Below, one piece after another: positions 17,432 through 25,332 of a stretch of DNA of 64,000 nt. The DNA is taken from NCBI RefSeq assembly GCF_000428125.1, contig NZ_KE386627.1, positions 445,375-509,374 on the forward strand, in the 5' to 3' direction. The notes beneath the pieces were generated by a model. That model ran no database searches. It had not been told where the DNA came from and saw only the letters and a program-made list of their open reading frames with translations. Source of the stretch: Bacteroides graminisolvens DSM 19988 = JCM 15093 (GTDB taxonomy: Bacteria > Bacteroidota > Bacteroidia > Bacteroidales > Bacteroidaceae). Each line of letters begins with the position of its first letter. The first letter of the stretch is position 1. The position numbers and the translations under genes are program-made.

Positions 17432-18436
17432 ATGACATTACTTATACTTGTCATTGCGTTGGCGCTGATCTTTGATTTCATCAACGGCTTTCATGATGCA
17501 GCCAATTCAATTGCAACCATAGTGACCACGAGAGTGCTCACTCCTTTTCAGGCTGTGCTCTGGGCAGCTGCTTTTAATTTCATCGCTTTCTTTGTTGCCA
17601 AATACATCATTGGTGAATTTGGTATTGCCGATACGGTATCAAAAACGGTCTTGAGGGAATTCATCACTCTACCCATTATTCTTTCGGGACTGCTTGCAGC
17701 TATCTCTTGGAACTTAATGACTTGGTGGCTGGGCATACCGTCATCTTCATCGCACACACTCATAGGCGGATTTGCCGGTGCAGCTATCAGCGCAGCCGGT
17801 TTTCAATCTATTCACGTGGGCGTAATCGTTAAGATTGCTTCGTTTATTATTTTGGCGCCTGTTATTGGGTTGCTCATTTCATCCATCATTACCATATCTG
17901 TGTTGTGGGCTTTCAAAAGGGTCAATGCTCGCACTGCCGAGAATTCTTTCCGAAAGTTACAGCTGGTGTCGTCGGGCTTATTCAGCTTGGGGCACGGGTT
18001 GAACGACTCGCAAAAGGTAATGGGTATCATTGCCACAGCCATGATTTCTTATGGCAGCATTGATTCCGTAGAAGCCATGCCCGACTGGGTTCCTCTTTCT
18101 TGCTTTGCTGCCATCGGTTTGGGTACCATGAGCGGCGGATGGCGTATTGTAAAGACGATGGGAAGCAAAATCACCAAAGTAACTTCTCTGGAAGGCGTTT
18201 GTGCCGAAACAGCCGGTGCACTGACACTATTCATCACCGAGCATTTAAAAATACCTGTAAGCACTACGCACACCATTACGGGTGCCATTATGGGCGTGGG
18301 AGCAGTAAAACGCTTGTCGGCTGTGCGCTGGGGAATCACCATCAATCTGATGTGGGCATGGATTCTAACGATTCCCGTGAGTGCTGTATTAGCCGGACTT
18401 ATTTACTTGCTTATCAGCACGCTGGGGCTGAGATAA
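17432..18436 (+). CDS. PiT-family inorganic phosphate permease
   Basis: An integral membrane protein of 334 residues with about ten hydrophobic segments. It carries both copies of the PiT signature: FDFINGFHDAANSIATIVTTRVL near residue 10-30 and the inverted second copy SLGHGLNDSQKVMGIIATAM near residue 185-205, plus the PSSSSHTLIGG and VSTTHTITGAIMG segments. It imports phosphate by symport with a cation. It is the second gene of the operon with the DUF47 protein and is followed by a clear terminator, so the operon has two genes only. Confidence 0.94.
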   Translation: MTLLILVIALALIFDFINGFHDAANSIATIVTTRVLTPFQAVLWAAAFNFIAFFVAKYIIGEFGIADTVSKTVLREFITLPIILSGLLAAISWNLMTWWLGIPSSSSHTLIGGFAGAAISAAGFQSIHVGVIVKIASFIILAPVIGLLISSIITISVLWAFKRVNARTAENSFRKLQLVSSGLFSLGHGLNDSQKVMGIIATAMISYGSIDSVEAMPDWVPLSCFAAIGLGTMSGGWRIVKTMGSKITKVTSLEGVCAETAGALTLFITEHLKIPVSTTHTITGAIMGVGAVKRLSAVRWGITINLMWAWILTIPVSAVLAGLIYLLISTLGLR

Positions 18437-18452
18437 GCTCACTAAGAAATGT

Positions 18453-18500
18453 AAACCGTTCTTCCTAACTTGCTACGTATTGTTTAGAAGAACGGTTTTT
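18453..18500 (+). terminator. Intrinsic terminator of the phosphate operon
   Basis: AAACCGTTCTTC at 18453-18464 pairs with GAAGAACGGTTT at 18487-18498, closing a 22-base loop and running into a T tract. It lies 17 bases after the permease stop codon. Confidence 0.85.
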
Positions 18501-18620
18501 CTATGTAGTACATTTTGTCCTCAAAACACTTCCATCCGTCGAGGAAAAACAAGCATAAACCGACAGATTTGCGTTTCAGAAAATAAATGCAGAAATTTGT
18601 GTGCTCAAACAAACAGAACG

Positions 18621-20825
18621 ATGAAAAGAAAAGGTATTAAAATGACACTTATTATTGTATCCGTATTGGCAATAATAGTGGCAGTAATCGCATTGGGAAT
18701 CTCTCCTTTTGCTAAAAGTTATATTGAGAAGCACAGCAAAGAGCTCATAGGCCGCAAGGTGTTGATGAAGGATTTGAGGCTCAACGTGTTTACAGGCACG
18801 CTCAGACTCGACTCTCTGCGTATGTATGAAGCAAACGATAGCACTGTTTTTGCTTCTGTTGACACGTTTTTCGTTGACTTGCAGCTGCTGCCTCTCATAA
18901 GCAGCAAGGTTGAAATTGCGCAACTCAAAGTGATAAGACCCTATGCTGCCATCATACAAAAGGGCGAAAAGTTCAACTTTGACGATTTAATGCCTAAGGA
19001 AGACTCGGTTGAGGTAAAAAAAGAACCTTCTTCGTTTCCCCAATCAATTGTTATTAAGAACATATACATTGGCGAAGGCAAACTGGTGTACACAGATTTG
19101 TTATTGGATAACACCATCCGTATGAATGATCTGGGTGTTGCCATCCCCGAACTGGCTTTCGAGAAAGGAAACACCAACGCCGGCATTCATCTGAAAGTTG
19201 GTGATGACGCCACGCTTAACAGCAAACTGAGCATGAACATGCAAACCAGCGAGTATGATTTGAATCTGCAACTGGGCAAGCTTCCTGTCAGCATCATCAA
19301 ACCTTACCTCAAAGAATACCTCAATATGGATAAACTAGAGGGCACGGTAAACAGTAACCTCTCCATTCGCGGTAACAGCAATCACGTAATGGAATTTACA
19401 ATAAGCGGAACAGCCGAAGCGCAGAACTTTAACCTGACCAATCACTTGGGTGAACCAATTGTGGCCATACGTGAGGCTTCGGTCAAAATAAATAAGATTC
19501 ACCTGCCTACATCGACTTATCTGTTTGACTATGTGAATGCGCAGGGTGTGAAGCTCAATTACATTATGCACCCGCAAACCGATAATGTATCGGCATTACT
19601 GAAGCCCGAAGACGCCGGGGCTTCACAGACCGATTCAGCAGCGTCCGTTCCTATGAATGTGAAGATTGAAAAAATGCATATAGCCAACTCGCAGATAGAG
19701 TACACCGACCGTACGTTGAAGGCTTCCACTTTTACCCTGCCTGTATCCGGAGTCGATTTTCAGTCGGAACACTTCAACCTCAACGGCACCAATGCATTCA
19801 AGGCAAAAGCCTCTCTTCCGCAAGGAGGAAGGGTTGAATTCAATTGGAAGGGCAACATGAACGACTTGAAGAATCAAGAAATAATGGCTAATTTTCAGAA
19901 TGTGAGTCTGGCTCTCTTCAGTCCTTACTGCCTGGATTACACGGCTTATGACATTACCGGTGGCAACATGAACTTCGTAACCCGCAACCACATCAAGAAC
20001 AATAACATCAACAGTCTGAATAACATGGATGTGTACAACATGACTGTAGGAAAAAAGCATAAAGAGATGGAGGTGGAATATAACGTTCCGCTGAAACTGG
20101 GGCTGTACATCTTAAAAGATAAGGACGGAAAGATTAATTTCGATATTCCCGTGAAAGGAAACCTCGATAATCCGGAGTTTTCTTACAAGAAAATAATCTT
20201 CAAAACCATTGTAAACCTCATGGTTAAGGTAGCTGTTTCGCCCGTTCGTTTCCTGGCCAATTCGCTGGGTATGAGCCCTGATAAGATGGAATCGATGCCT
20301 GTTGATGCGCTGCAGACAGGAATCAACGCACAACAATACAGTCAGCTCAACGATTTGGGTAATCTGTACCGTCAGAAGCCCGATATGACTGTGGTTCTAA
20401 CGCAATGGGTTGACTGGGAGGAGGCGCTCAACGATTACAGCCTGTATCTGGCCAAACAGTCCTTCCTTCAATCTCAAATGCCTAATCAGGAAGTGGTAAC
20501 CTTTGAAGATACCAAGGAATTAAAAGAGAACGACGAAAAGTTTGTGACCTACGTGCAAGGCATGTTAACCGCCAAAGGTGCTACCGTTGCTCTCGACGCT
20601 CCGCTGAAAGAGAAACTGCAAGCTGTATTCGTAGCAGATTCTGTTGCAAGTGGCTTGCTGCACAGGCTGCAACAACGCAATCAGTTGGTACAAGAGTATC
20701 TGACCAACACCTGCAACATTCCGGCTGCAAAGCTGTCCATCCAAACTGCTACAGCCGATTCACTGCAGAACTATGATGGTAGTGCTAAATATAAAATAGA
20801 CATGCAGCTCCCCAATAATAACTAA
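18621..20825 (+). CDS. AsmA/DUF748-like envelope protein
   Basis: Start taken at 18621 (734 residues, MKRKGIKMTLIIVSV) because it puts a single hydrophobic segment, residues 9-28, right at the N-terminus; the longer open frame from 18480 runs through the preceding terminator and has no membrane logic. The rest is predicted periplasmic, rich in beta strands, with repeated segments such as LIGRKVLMKDLRLNVFTGTL and EGKLVYTDLLLDNTIRMNDL typical of DUF748/AsmA-like proteins, which form long lipid-handling or envelope-structural rods. The C-terminal 150 residues are more helical and charged (VDWEEALNDYSLYLAKQ). It appears to be a single-gene transcript. The general class is fairly safe; lipid transport is an inference from the superfamily. 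Confidence 0.82.
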   Translation: MKRKGIKMTLIIVSVLAIIVAVIALGISPFAKSYIEKHSKELIGRKVLMKDLRLNVFTGTLRLDSLRMYEANDSTVFASVDTFFVDLQLLPLISSKVEIAQLKVIRPYAAIIQKGEKFNFDDLMPKEDSVEVKKEPSSFPQSIVIKNIYIGEGKLVYTDLLLDNTIRMNDLGVAIPELAFEKGNTNAGIHLKVGDDATLNSKLSMNMQTSEYDLNLQLGKLPVSIIKPYLKEYLNMDKLEGTVNSNLSIRGNSNHVMEFTISGTAEAQNFNLTNHLGEPIVAIREASVKINKIHLPTSTYLFDYVNAQGVKLNYIMHPQTDNVSALLKPEDAGASQTDSAASVPMNVKIEKMHIANSQIEYTDRTLKASTFTLPVSGVDFQSEHFNLNGTNAFKAKASLPQGGRVEFNWKGNMNDLKNQEIMANFQNVSLALFSPYCLDYTAYDITGGNMNFVTRNHIKNNNINSLNNMDVYNMTVGKKHKEMEVEYNVPLKLGLYILKDKDGKINFDIPVKGNLDNPEFSYKKIIFKTIVNLMVKVAVSPVRFLANSLGMSPDKMESMPVDALQTGINAQQYSQLNDLGNLYRQKPDMTVVLTQWVDWEEALNDYSLYLAKQSFLQSQMPNQEVVTFEDTKELKENDEKFVTYVQGMLTAKGATVALDAPLKEKLQAVFVADSVASGLLHRLQQRNQLVQEYLTNTCNIPAAKLSIQTATADSLQNYDGSAKYKIDMQLPNNN

Positions 20826-20839
20826 GTGAAGAAACCTCA

Positions 20840-20928
20840 TATACACCCGGATGTACAGCCATTGTACACCCGGGTGTATGGCATTTGTACACCCGGGTGT
20901 ACAAACCCTGTACATGGGGGTGTACACA
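20840..20928. repeat. Array A: four 18-base palindromes at a 23-base period
   Basis: Four copies start at 20840, 20863, 20886 and 20909, exactly 23 bases apart. The consensus TGTACACCCGGGTGTACA is its own reverse complement; copy 3 is perfect, copies 1, 2 and 4 have two to four changes. The copies are separated by five-base spacers. Neighbouring copies are inverted repeats of each other, so copies 1+2 and 3+4 can also fold as two hairpins with about 18-base arms and five-base loops. It begins 15 bases after the DUF748 gene and lies between convergent genes. This is the main content of the 329-base gap 20826-21154. Confidence 0.92.
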
Positions 20929-20955
20929 GAGTTTGGTCGCTTTCAAAAATGCAAA

Positions 20956-21000
20956 AAGGGTTATCTCTTGAACCGAGACAACCCTTGCGCTACGTTTTTT
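20956..21000 (+). terminator. Possible weak terminator after array A
   Basis: AAGGGTT and TCTC (20956-20967, one bulged A) pair with GAGA and AACCCTT (20975-20986, one bulged C). A run of six T at 20995-21000 follows, eight bases away, which is farther than in a normal intrinsic terminator. The rest of the gap to 21154 is AT-rich with nothing recognisable. Confidence 0.4.
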
Positions 21001-21154
21001 CTAACCTTCATTAATCTATTAATCTTATTATGAACAAGCTTTTACCTTTTGTATACCTTATGAAAACGTTATCCTGAATCTAATCCTTTTTTCTCTCACA
21101 GAAACCTTCCCTATCACTAACGTTACACTTAACTTTATAAACACTTGTAATATC

Positions 21155-21400
21155 TTACACTAATACACTTTTCCAAATAGAGTCTTTCAATGATGCTGCC
21201 TCTGCCTCGCTGAGCAACTGCTCGTTGGGCAAACCCTGCAATACATCGCGGGCCTCATTGAACAAAGCTTCTTGCATGGGGCAGTGCCTGAGGAACTCCT
21301 CCCACTGAGAAAGCTTTGCAGAATCATGATCTAAAACGGCAATGATAAAATCATCGTCTTTCAGATAATCATCTACGGTATATAATATTCTTTTATCCAT
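21155..21400 (-). CDS. Small protein resembling an isolated FecR N-terminal (anti-sigma) domain
   Basis: A protein of 81 residues, acidic, with no membrane segment. The stretch DDDFIIAVLDHDSAKLSQWE, then EEFLRHCPMQEALFNEARDV and LQGLPNEQLLSEAE, matches the pattern of the cytoplasmic domain that begins FecR-family anti-sigma factors in Bacteroides (D-DDF-I-W-V-L, W--FL----P, EAR--L--L). Unlike those, it stops after this domain: there is no transmembrane helix or periplasmic FecR part. It lies 75 bases downstream of an ECF sigma factor on the same strand and is probably cotranscribed with it, so it may bind and restrain that sigma factor in the cytosol. The domain match is by eye; a degenerate remnant of a longer gene is the alternative. 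Confidence 0.65.
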   Translation of the reverse strand: MDKRILYTVDDYLKDDDFIIAVLDHDSAKLSQWEEFLRHCPMQEALFNEARDVLQGLPNEQLLSEAEAASLKDSIWKSVLV

Positions 21401-21474
21401 CCTTGTATTTTCTATTAAGACGGAGGAGGAAATATTATGTACTCAAAAAAAACAAAAACTAAAAAAATATATTC

Positions 21475-22062
21475 TTAGCCGGCTAATGTTCTGAGTTTCA
21501 GGAGTCCCCTGTGCATCAAATTGCGTACCGACTGGTAATTCATATTCATGATTTCGCAAATATCTTCATACTTTCTCTCTTCTATGTAGTACAGAGTAAG
21601 TGCCTCGCGCTGGCGGGGAGAAAGCTGTGAAAGCAAACGCTTCACCATTGATTTATCATTCTTCATGCCTTCGGAAGAGATGTAATCTTCTTCCACGTCC
21701 TCTTCACCCGAAATGCTGCTGTACTCTTCCACCGGAGTATCCGACATATAGATACGTTTACGCATCTCGTCACACAATTTGTTTTTGAGTGAGATGAACA
21801 GGTACGATCTGATGTTATTAATATCCGTAATGCAATCACGACGGCTGTGCATTTTCACAAAAACATCATGAATGCAGTCGCGCAGCAATTCACGGTCGGT
21901 TGTTAGTTTGCAGCCATAATTGAAAAGAATATGAATATGTGAATCATACAAGCGCGAGAAAGCACGCATATCGCCCGCTTGAAAATCGGCCAATAGTTGC
22001 GCTTCAGGATCTAAGCACGTATTCGACAAGTTGATATTAGCATCACAATTTTGTTCCATCAT
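21475..22062 (-). CDS. ECF-type RNA polymerase sigma factor
   Basis: A protein of 195 residues, within the usual size of sigma-70 family group 4. Region 2 is seen in LLADFQAGDMRAFSRLYDSH, with the core-binding and -10-recognising helices in LLRDCIHDVFVKMHSR and NIRSYLFISLKNKLCD. Region 4 lies at the C-terminus: LSPRQREALTLYYIEERKYE, then the recognition helix in MNMNYQSVRNLMHRGLLKLR. It directs RNA polymerase to a small regulon. No SusC/SusD genes are adjacent; the only linked gene is the FecR-domain-like protein downstream. A candidate housekeeping -7 element is at 22094-22101. The two N-terminal Met codons leave the exact start uncertain by one residue. Confidence 0.92.
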   Translation of the reverse strand: MMEQNCDANINLSNTCLDPEAQLLADFQAGDMRAFSRLYDSHIHILFNYGCKLTTDRELLRDCIHDVFVKMHSRRDCITDINNIRSYLFISLKNKLCDEMRKRIYMSDTPVEEYSSISGEEDVEEDYISSEGMKNDKSMVKRLLSQLSPRQREALTLYYIEERKYEDICEIMNMNYQSVRNLMHRGLLKLRTLAG

Positions 22063-22093
22063 GGTATCAATCAGAGTTGTTTTTCTTATGATG

Positions 22094-22101
22094 CAAAAAT
22101 A
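22094..22101 (-). promoter_or_regulatory. Predicted -7 element for the ECF sigma operon
   Basis: TATTTTTG on the minus strand, 32 bases upstream of the start; no convincing -33. Confidence 0.4.
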
Positions 22102-22202
22102 GGGAGTACGCTGTTGCTCGTTAGGGAATATTTGGTTATAGGATTGAAAAAACAGATATTGTGTTATATAACATAAATGTAATATAAAAGCTGTAAGAAG
22201 AA

Positions 22203-22233
22203 AAAAGCCTGCCGCGTGATGCAGCAGGCTTTT
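22203..22233 (-). terminator. Intrinsic terminator at the end of the enzyme locus
   Basis: AAAAGCCTGC (22203-22212) pairs with GCAGGCTTTT (22224-22233) around an 11-base loop; on the minus strand it is followed by six T. It lies three bases after the DUF6298-like gene and marks the end of the long minus-strand locus. Confidence 0.9.
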
Positions 22234-22236
22234 CGT

Positions 22237-25200
22237 TTATAAGTTCCTGATCCAGTAAACTCCTTCGTTGCCAGACGGTAGTTTCAGCGGGTTTCCGGCT
22301 TTCACGGAGGTTGTTTTCACCAATGTGGCAATCTCTCCGGAACGCGGATTTACGTAGCTTATGCGGTATTTACCGGCCGGAATACTGATGGTAATTTCTG
22401 ATTTATACTTGGAATAAATGATAATTCCTGTACCAGATTTTACCATTTTGCAATATTCGTCCGTTCCGGTAGCTTCAGTGTGCATCTGAGCAGCATCACG
22501 CAAAAAGTCTTTATCGGCAACCGGAATCTGTGCACAAGAGCCTCCCGCCATGAAGATGGCCCAAGCCATATCGGGGTAGTTTTGTGCGTAGAACGTTACG
22601 GCTTTTTCGGGGTAACGAGTGCGGTATTCATTCACTGCTTTATAGGCTTCGTTGAATGTTACTTTCCCTACTTTCATCTTGCGCATGTGCTGACGAGGTG
22701 CCATGTTTTTGCCACCTTCGGGAGCATACACCGTACCGTCGTTTTTGTAATGCCAATAACGAATGTCAATCACGTCGACAACCGCAGCACGTGCCGGATC
22801 ATTCAAAATGGCATCTTGCACATCTTTCGTTGTGCTAAGTGCTATGAGCGGATGTTTGCCGGTTTCTTTCTTCCACTGGGCAATCACGTCGAGCCAAAAC
22901 TCTACGAAATGAAGCGGACCGGTGTACTCGGCACTAACCAGCTGAATCACGTTTTGGTTATCGGCAAAGTTATCCAAACACTGACGGATGTACTTGCGGT
23001 GCAGTTCTCTGCGCACGGGGTCGGTTACATCATAGAACTGTTCCGCCATAAAAATGCGTTTATCACCGGCAAAAGGAACAGGCTCCGGAAAACCGGTGCT
23101 GTTTATGTTGTTGGCCGATCGCCAGGGGCAATCAACCCAATGTGCTCCGGCTTCAATGATGTTGTGCTGAAAATAGTTCTGATGGAATAGCAGCAAACCT
23201 TCTTGCTCACCTTTATCGGCAAATTCCTTGAGGCGTGACCAATACCACTTATTATAATGCGTGAGGTCGTACTTACTCAAACCTTCCCAAGCGGTGCTTA
23301 CACCACTGCGGGCAAAGGGCTGTTCATAGAACGGTCCCCACACATCGCCGTTACGACGACGTATGCGTTCGTGGTCATCACGTCTTCTGTCATACCACAA
23401 ACCGTAATTATGATCGAGCACCAAGATATTCTTTTCCTTCATGTAGCTCACCACCGAGTCGATGCGGTCGGTCAGCCCCTGCCCTTCTCTTCCGGGAACA
23501 AAGCGTGTTACGTGGGGCTTAGCCGAAGGCAAGAAGTTTGTTTTCAGCTTGCCGCTCCACCAAGGAACTTCCTGGCGACCACCTACCATCAAAGCACCAT
23601 CGGTTACCAAACGACCATCTTGCAGTCCCATGTTGTGTTTGCTCTTTTGAGGCAACTGCCAGTTGAATTTCAGCTGATCAACTGATTTCACTTTATCGGC
23701 ACTCACCGAGGCAGAGAAACTACCCTGCTCTATCCACTGCTCCAACGTAAGGCGAGGTTGGAAGGATTCTTTTGCCAAACGCATGGCTTCTTCCACTTCC
23801 GGACTACTGGTAGCACTAGTGTTACGTGGCAAGATGCGTGCACGCTTGTCTACATACGCCTGCAATCTTTCTTGTAGCTGTGCGTAGAAGATGCTGCGCG
23901 GCTGCACATGATTGTTTGATTCATCCCACTCACCGTTACCCGAGAATTGAGCCCAACAGCCGTAAGCTCTGTTTGGAGCATCGGCGGCTACAGTGTAACA
24001 CTCAATTTCAGCAGCTGTGCATTGCCAGAATAAGCTATTAGCCGTATTCCATCCGGCACCGTTTTTATCTTGACCTAAGTTTTTGTACGACAAGTTGTGT
24101 CCGTCAATGTTAACCACATCGAAAAGCAACCCGCAGGCCCATGCATCAATAGATCCGCTAAAGCCCAACGACTCTTTCGTGTCACACTGCACAAAAGCAT
24201 TGGGACCGGCAGCAGCATATCCAGCAGCAAAATCGTGTATTCCCTGTTCGGAATAACAACGCTGAAACAAACACAGTTGTCCCAGTGTGAAGAAGGTACA
24301 CCGACGCATACCTCCTACCTCGGATATCGGTTCACGAGAAATACAATCTTCCACCGTAATGCGTGAACCTGTGCGCTGCACAATGACCGCACTACCGCTG
24401 AAATGTTTGAAGTTAACCCTGCGCACCCAGCAGTTTTCGGCATTCTCGATGGAAACTCCTACCCAGGCATGGTCTTCATCTTTGGGATATTGTTTGTTGT
24501 AATCGGACACCATCGTGAGGTTCTCCACACCGGAATGAGCAATTCTGCCCGTCCACCGGTAACGAATCACCTTAGCTTTACCAAAAGCAGCATCCAGCGC
24601 CACGGTAAACGGCACATCCACCGTTAGTTTGTTTCCGGCCACAGCGGTTACGGTTCTGTCCCACAGCAAATCGGTATCACCGGGTTTCCAACCCAGCGCA
24701 TCAATGCCTCCTCCGTAAATATTACAACCGATCGAAGCAATCCACTCTTTGGTCGACGGACGAACCACCAACACACGGTCGCCCACGCGGAAAGAACCCG
24801 ATTGTGAAACCTGCAACTCCTTGCTGCCAACGGGCACATACGCTTGTTGCACCTCTACGGTATCCGTAGTCATTACATTGTTCTGTCCTTCCACATAAAG
24901 CAATGCACCCCTGTCAACACCGGTTTTAAGTAACACCGTTTGCTCCTTGTCGGCTCCACGCAACACCACACCCGATACTGCAATGCGCAGCTCACGACTC
25001 AGTGTGTATGTACCTTTTCCAAGCAAAACTGCCCCACGAAACCCTTGCTTATCGGGTTTCAATGACGACACATAATCAATTGCCTTTTGAATATTGGCCC
25101 AGTTGTCACCCTCATTGCAGGGCACAAACACAGCATTATTCACATTCGGAATATCCTGCTCCGAATTGCGGTAACCACAGTACGAGAAATCGAGCACACG

Positions 25201-25332
25201 ATTCCCCTTGCTGTCGTTTACGTACGTAATCTTATTGTTCTTTACCTGTAAAGCAAAGGTTTGCGCACTAGCGTGCACAAACCCTATACTTACCAACCCT
25301 AGGAAGAGAACTTTTACATTCATCTTTTTCAT
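22237..25332 (-). CDS. Beta-helix plus TIM-barrel enzyme (DUF6298-like)
   Basis: A secreted or surface protein of 1031 residues with a signal peptide, MNVKVLFLGLVSIGFVHASA preceded by MKK. Residues about 40-480 look like a right-handed beta-helix of the pectate-lyase-superfamily type: IQKAIDYVSSL, LLGKGTYTLSRELRI, VLRGADKEQTVL, then repeated short strands such as NAENCWVRRVNFKHF and SRITVEDCISREP. From about 590 the fold changes to a TIM-barrel-like glycosidase region (NILVLDHNYGLWYDRRRDD, VIQLVSAEYTGPLHFVEFW, VDVIDIRYWHYK), and a short beta domain ends the protein. I recall this C-terminal type as DUF6298; no activity can be stated. Its start overlaps the stop of the pectate lyase gene (TAATG), so the two are translationally coupled and probably act on the same pectic substrate. 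Confidence 0.75.
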   Translation of the reverse strand: MKKMNVKVLFLGLVSIGFVHASAQTFALQVKNNKITYVNDSKGNRVLDFSYCGYRNSEQDIPNVNNAVFVPCNEGDNWANIQKAIDYVSSLKPDKQGFRGAVLLGKGTYTLSRELRIAVSGVVLRGADKEQTVLLKTGVDRGALLYVEGQNNVMTTDTVEVQQAYVPVGSKELQVSQSGSFRVGDRVLVVRPSTKEWIASIGCNIYGGGIDALGWKPGDTDLLWDRTVTAVAGNKLTVDVPFTVALDAAFGKAKVIRYRWTGRIAHSGVENLTMVSDYNKQYPKDEDHAWVGVSIENAENCWVRRVNFKHFSGSAVIVQRTGSRITVEDCISREPISEVGGMRRCTFFTLGQLCLFQRCYSEQGIHDFAAGYAAAGPNAFVQCDTKESLGFSGSIDAWACGLLFDVVNIDGHNLSYKNLGQDKNGAGWNTANSLFWQCTAAEIECYTVAADAPNRAYGCWAQFSGNGEWDESNNHVQPRSIFYAQLQERLQAYVDKRARILPRNTSATSSPEVEEAMRLAKESFQPRLTLEQWIEQGSFSASVSADKVKSVDQLKFNWQLPQKSKHNMGLQDGRLVTDGALMVGGRQEVPWWSGKLKTNFLPSAKPHVTRFVPGREGQGLTDRIDSVVSYMKEKNILVLDHNYGLWYDRRRDDHERIRRRNGDVWGPFYEQPFARSGVSTAWEGLSKYDLTHYNKWYWSRLKEFADKGEQEGLLLFHQNYFQHNIIEAGAHWVDCPWRSANNINSTGFPEPVPFAGDKRIFMAEQFYDVTDPVRRELHRKYIRQCLDNFADNQNVIQLVSAEYTGPLHFVEFWLDVIAQWKKETGKHPLIALSTTKDVQDAILNDPARAAVVDVIDIRYWHYKNDGTVYAPEGGKNMAPRQHMRKMKVGKVTFNEAYKAVNEYRTRYPEKAVTFYAQNYPDMAWAIFMAGGSCAQIPVADKDFLRDAAQMHTEATGTDEYCKMVKSGTGIIIYSKYKSEITISIPAGKYRISYVNPRSGEIATLVKTTSVKAGNPLKLPSGNEGVYWIRNL

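Noticed and set aside
18480..18620. Extended N-terminus of the DUF748-like protein
   Set aside because: It would overlap the 3' arm of the phosphate-operon terminator and place 47 charged and Cys-containing residues before the membrane anchor; the start at 18621 is better.
20840..20928. Array A as a CRISPR array
   Set aside because: The five-base spacers are far too short, the repeat is a full palindrome and no cas genes are near.
20826..21033. Two overlapping short reading frames running through array A
   Set aside because: They consist of translated palindromes in different frames (H/P/V/Y/T/G repeats), have no ribosome-binding context and start right at the stop of the DUF748 gene. Periodic non-coding DNA explains them better.
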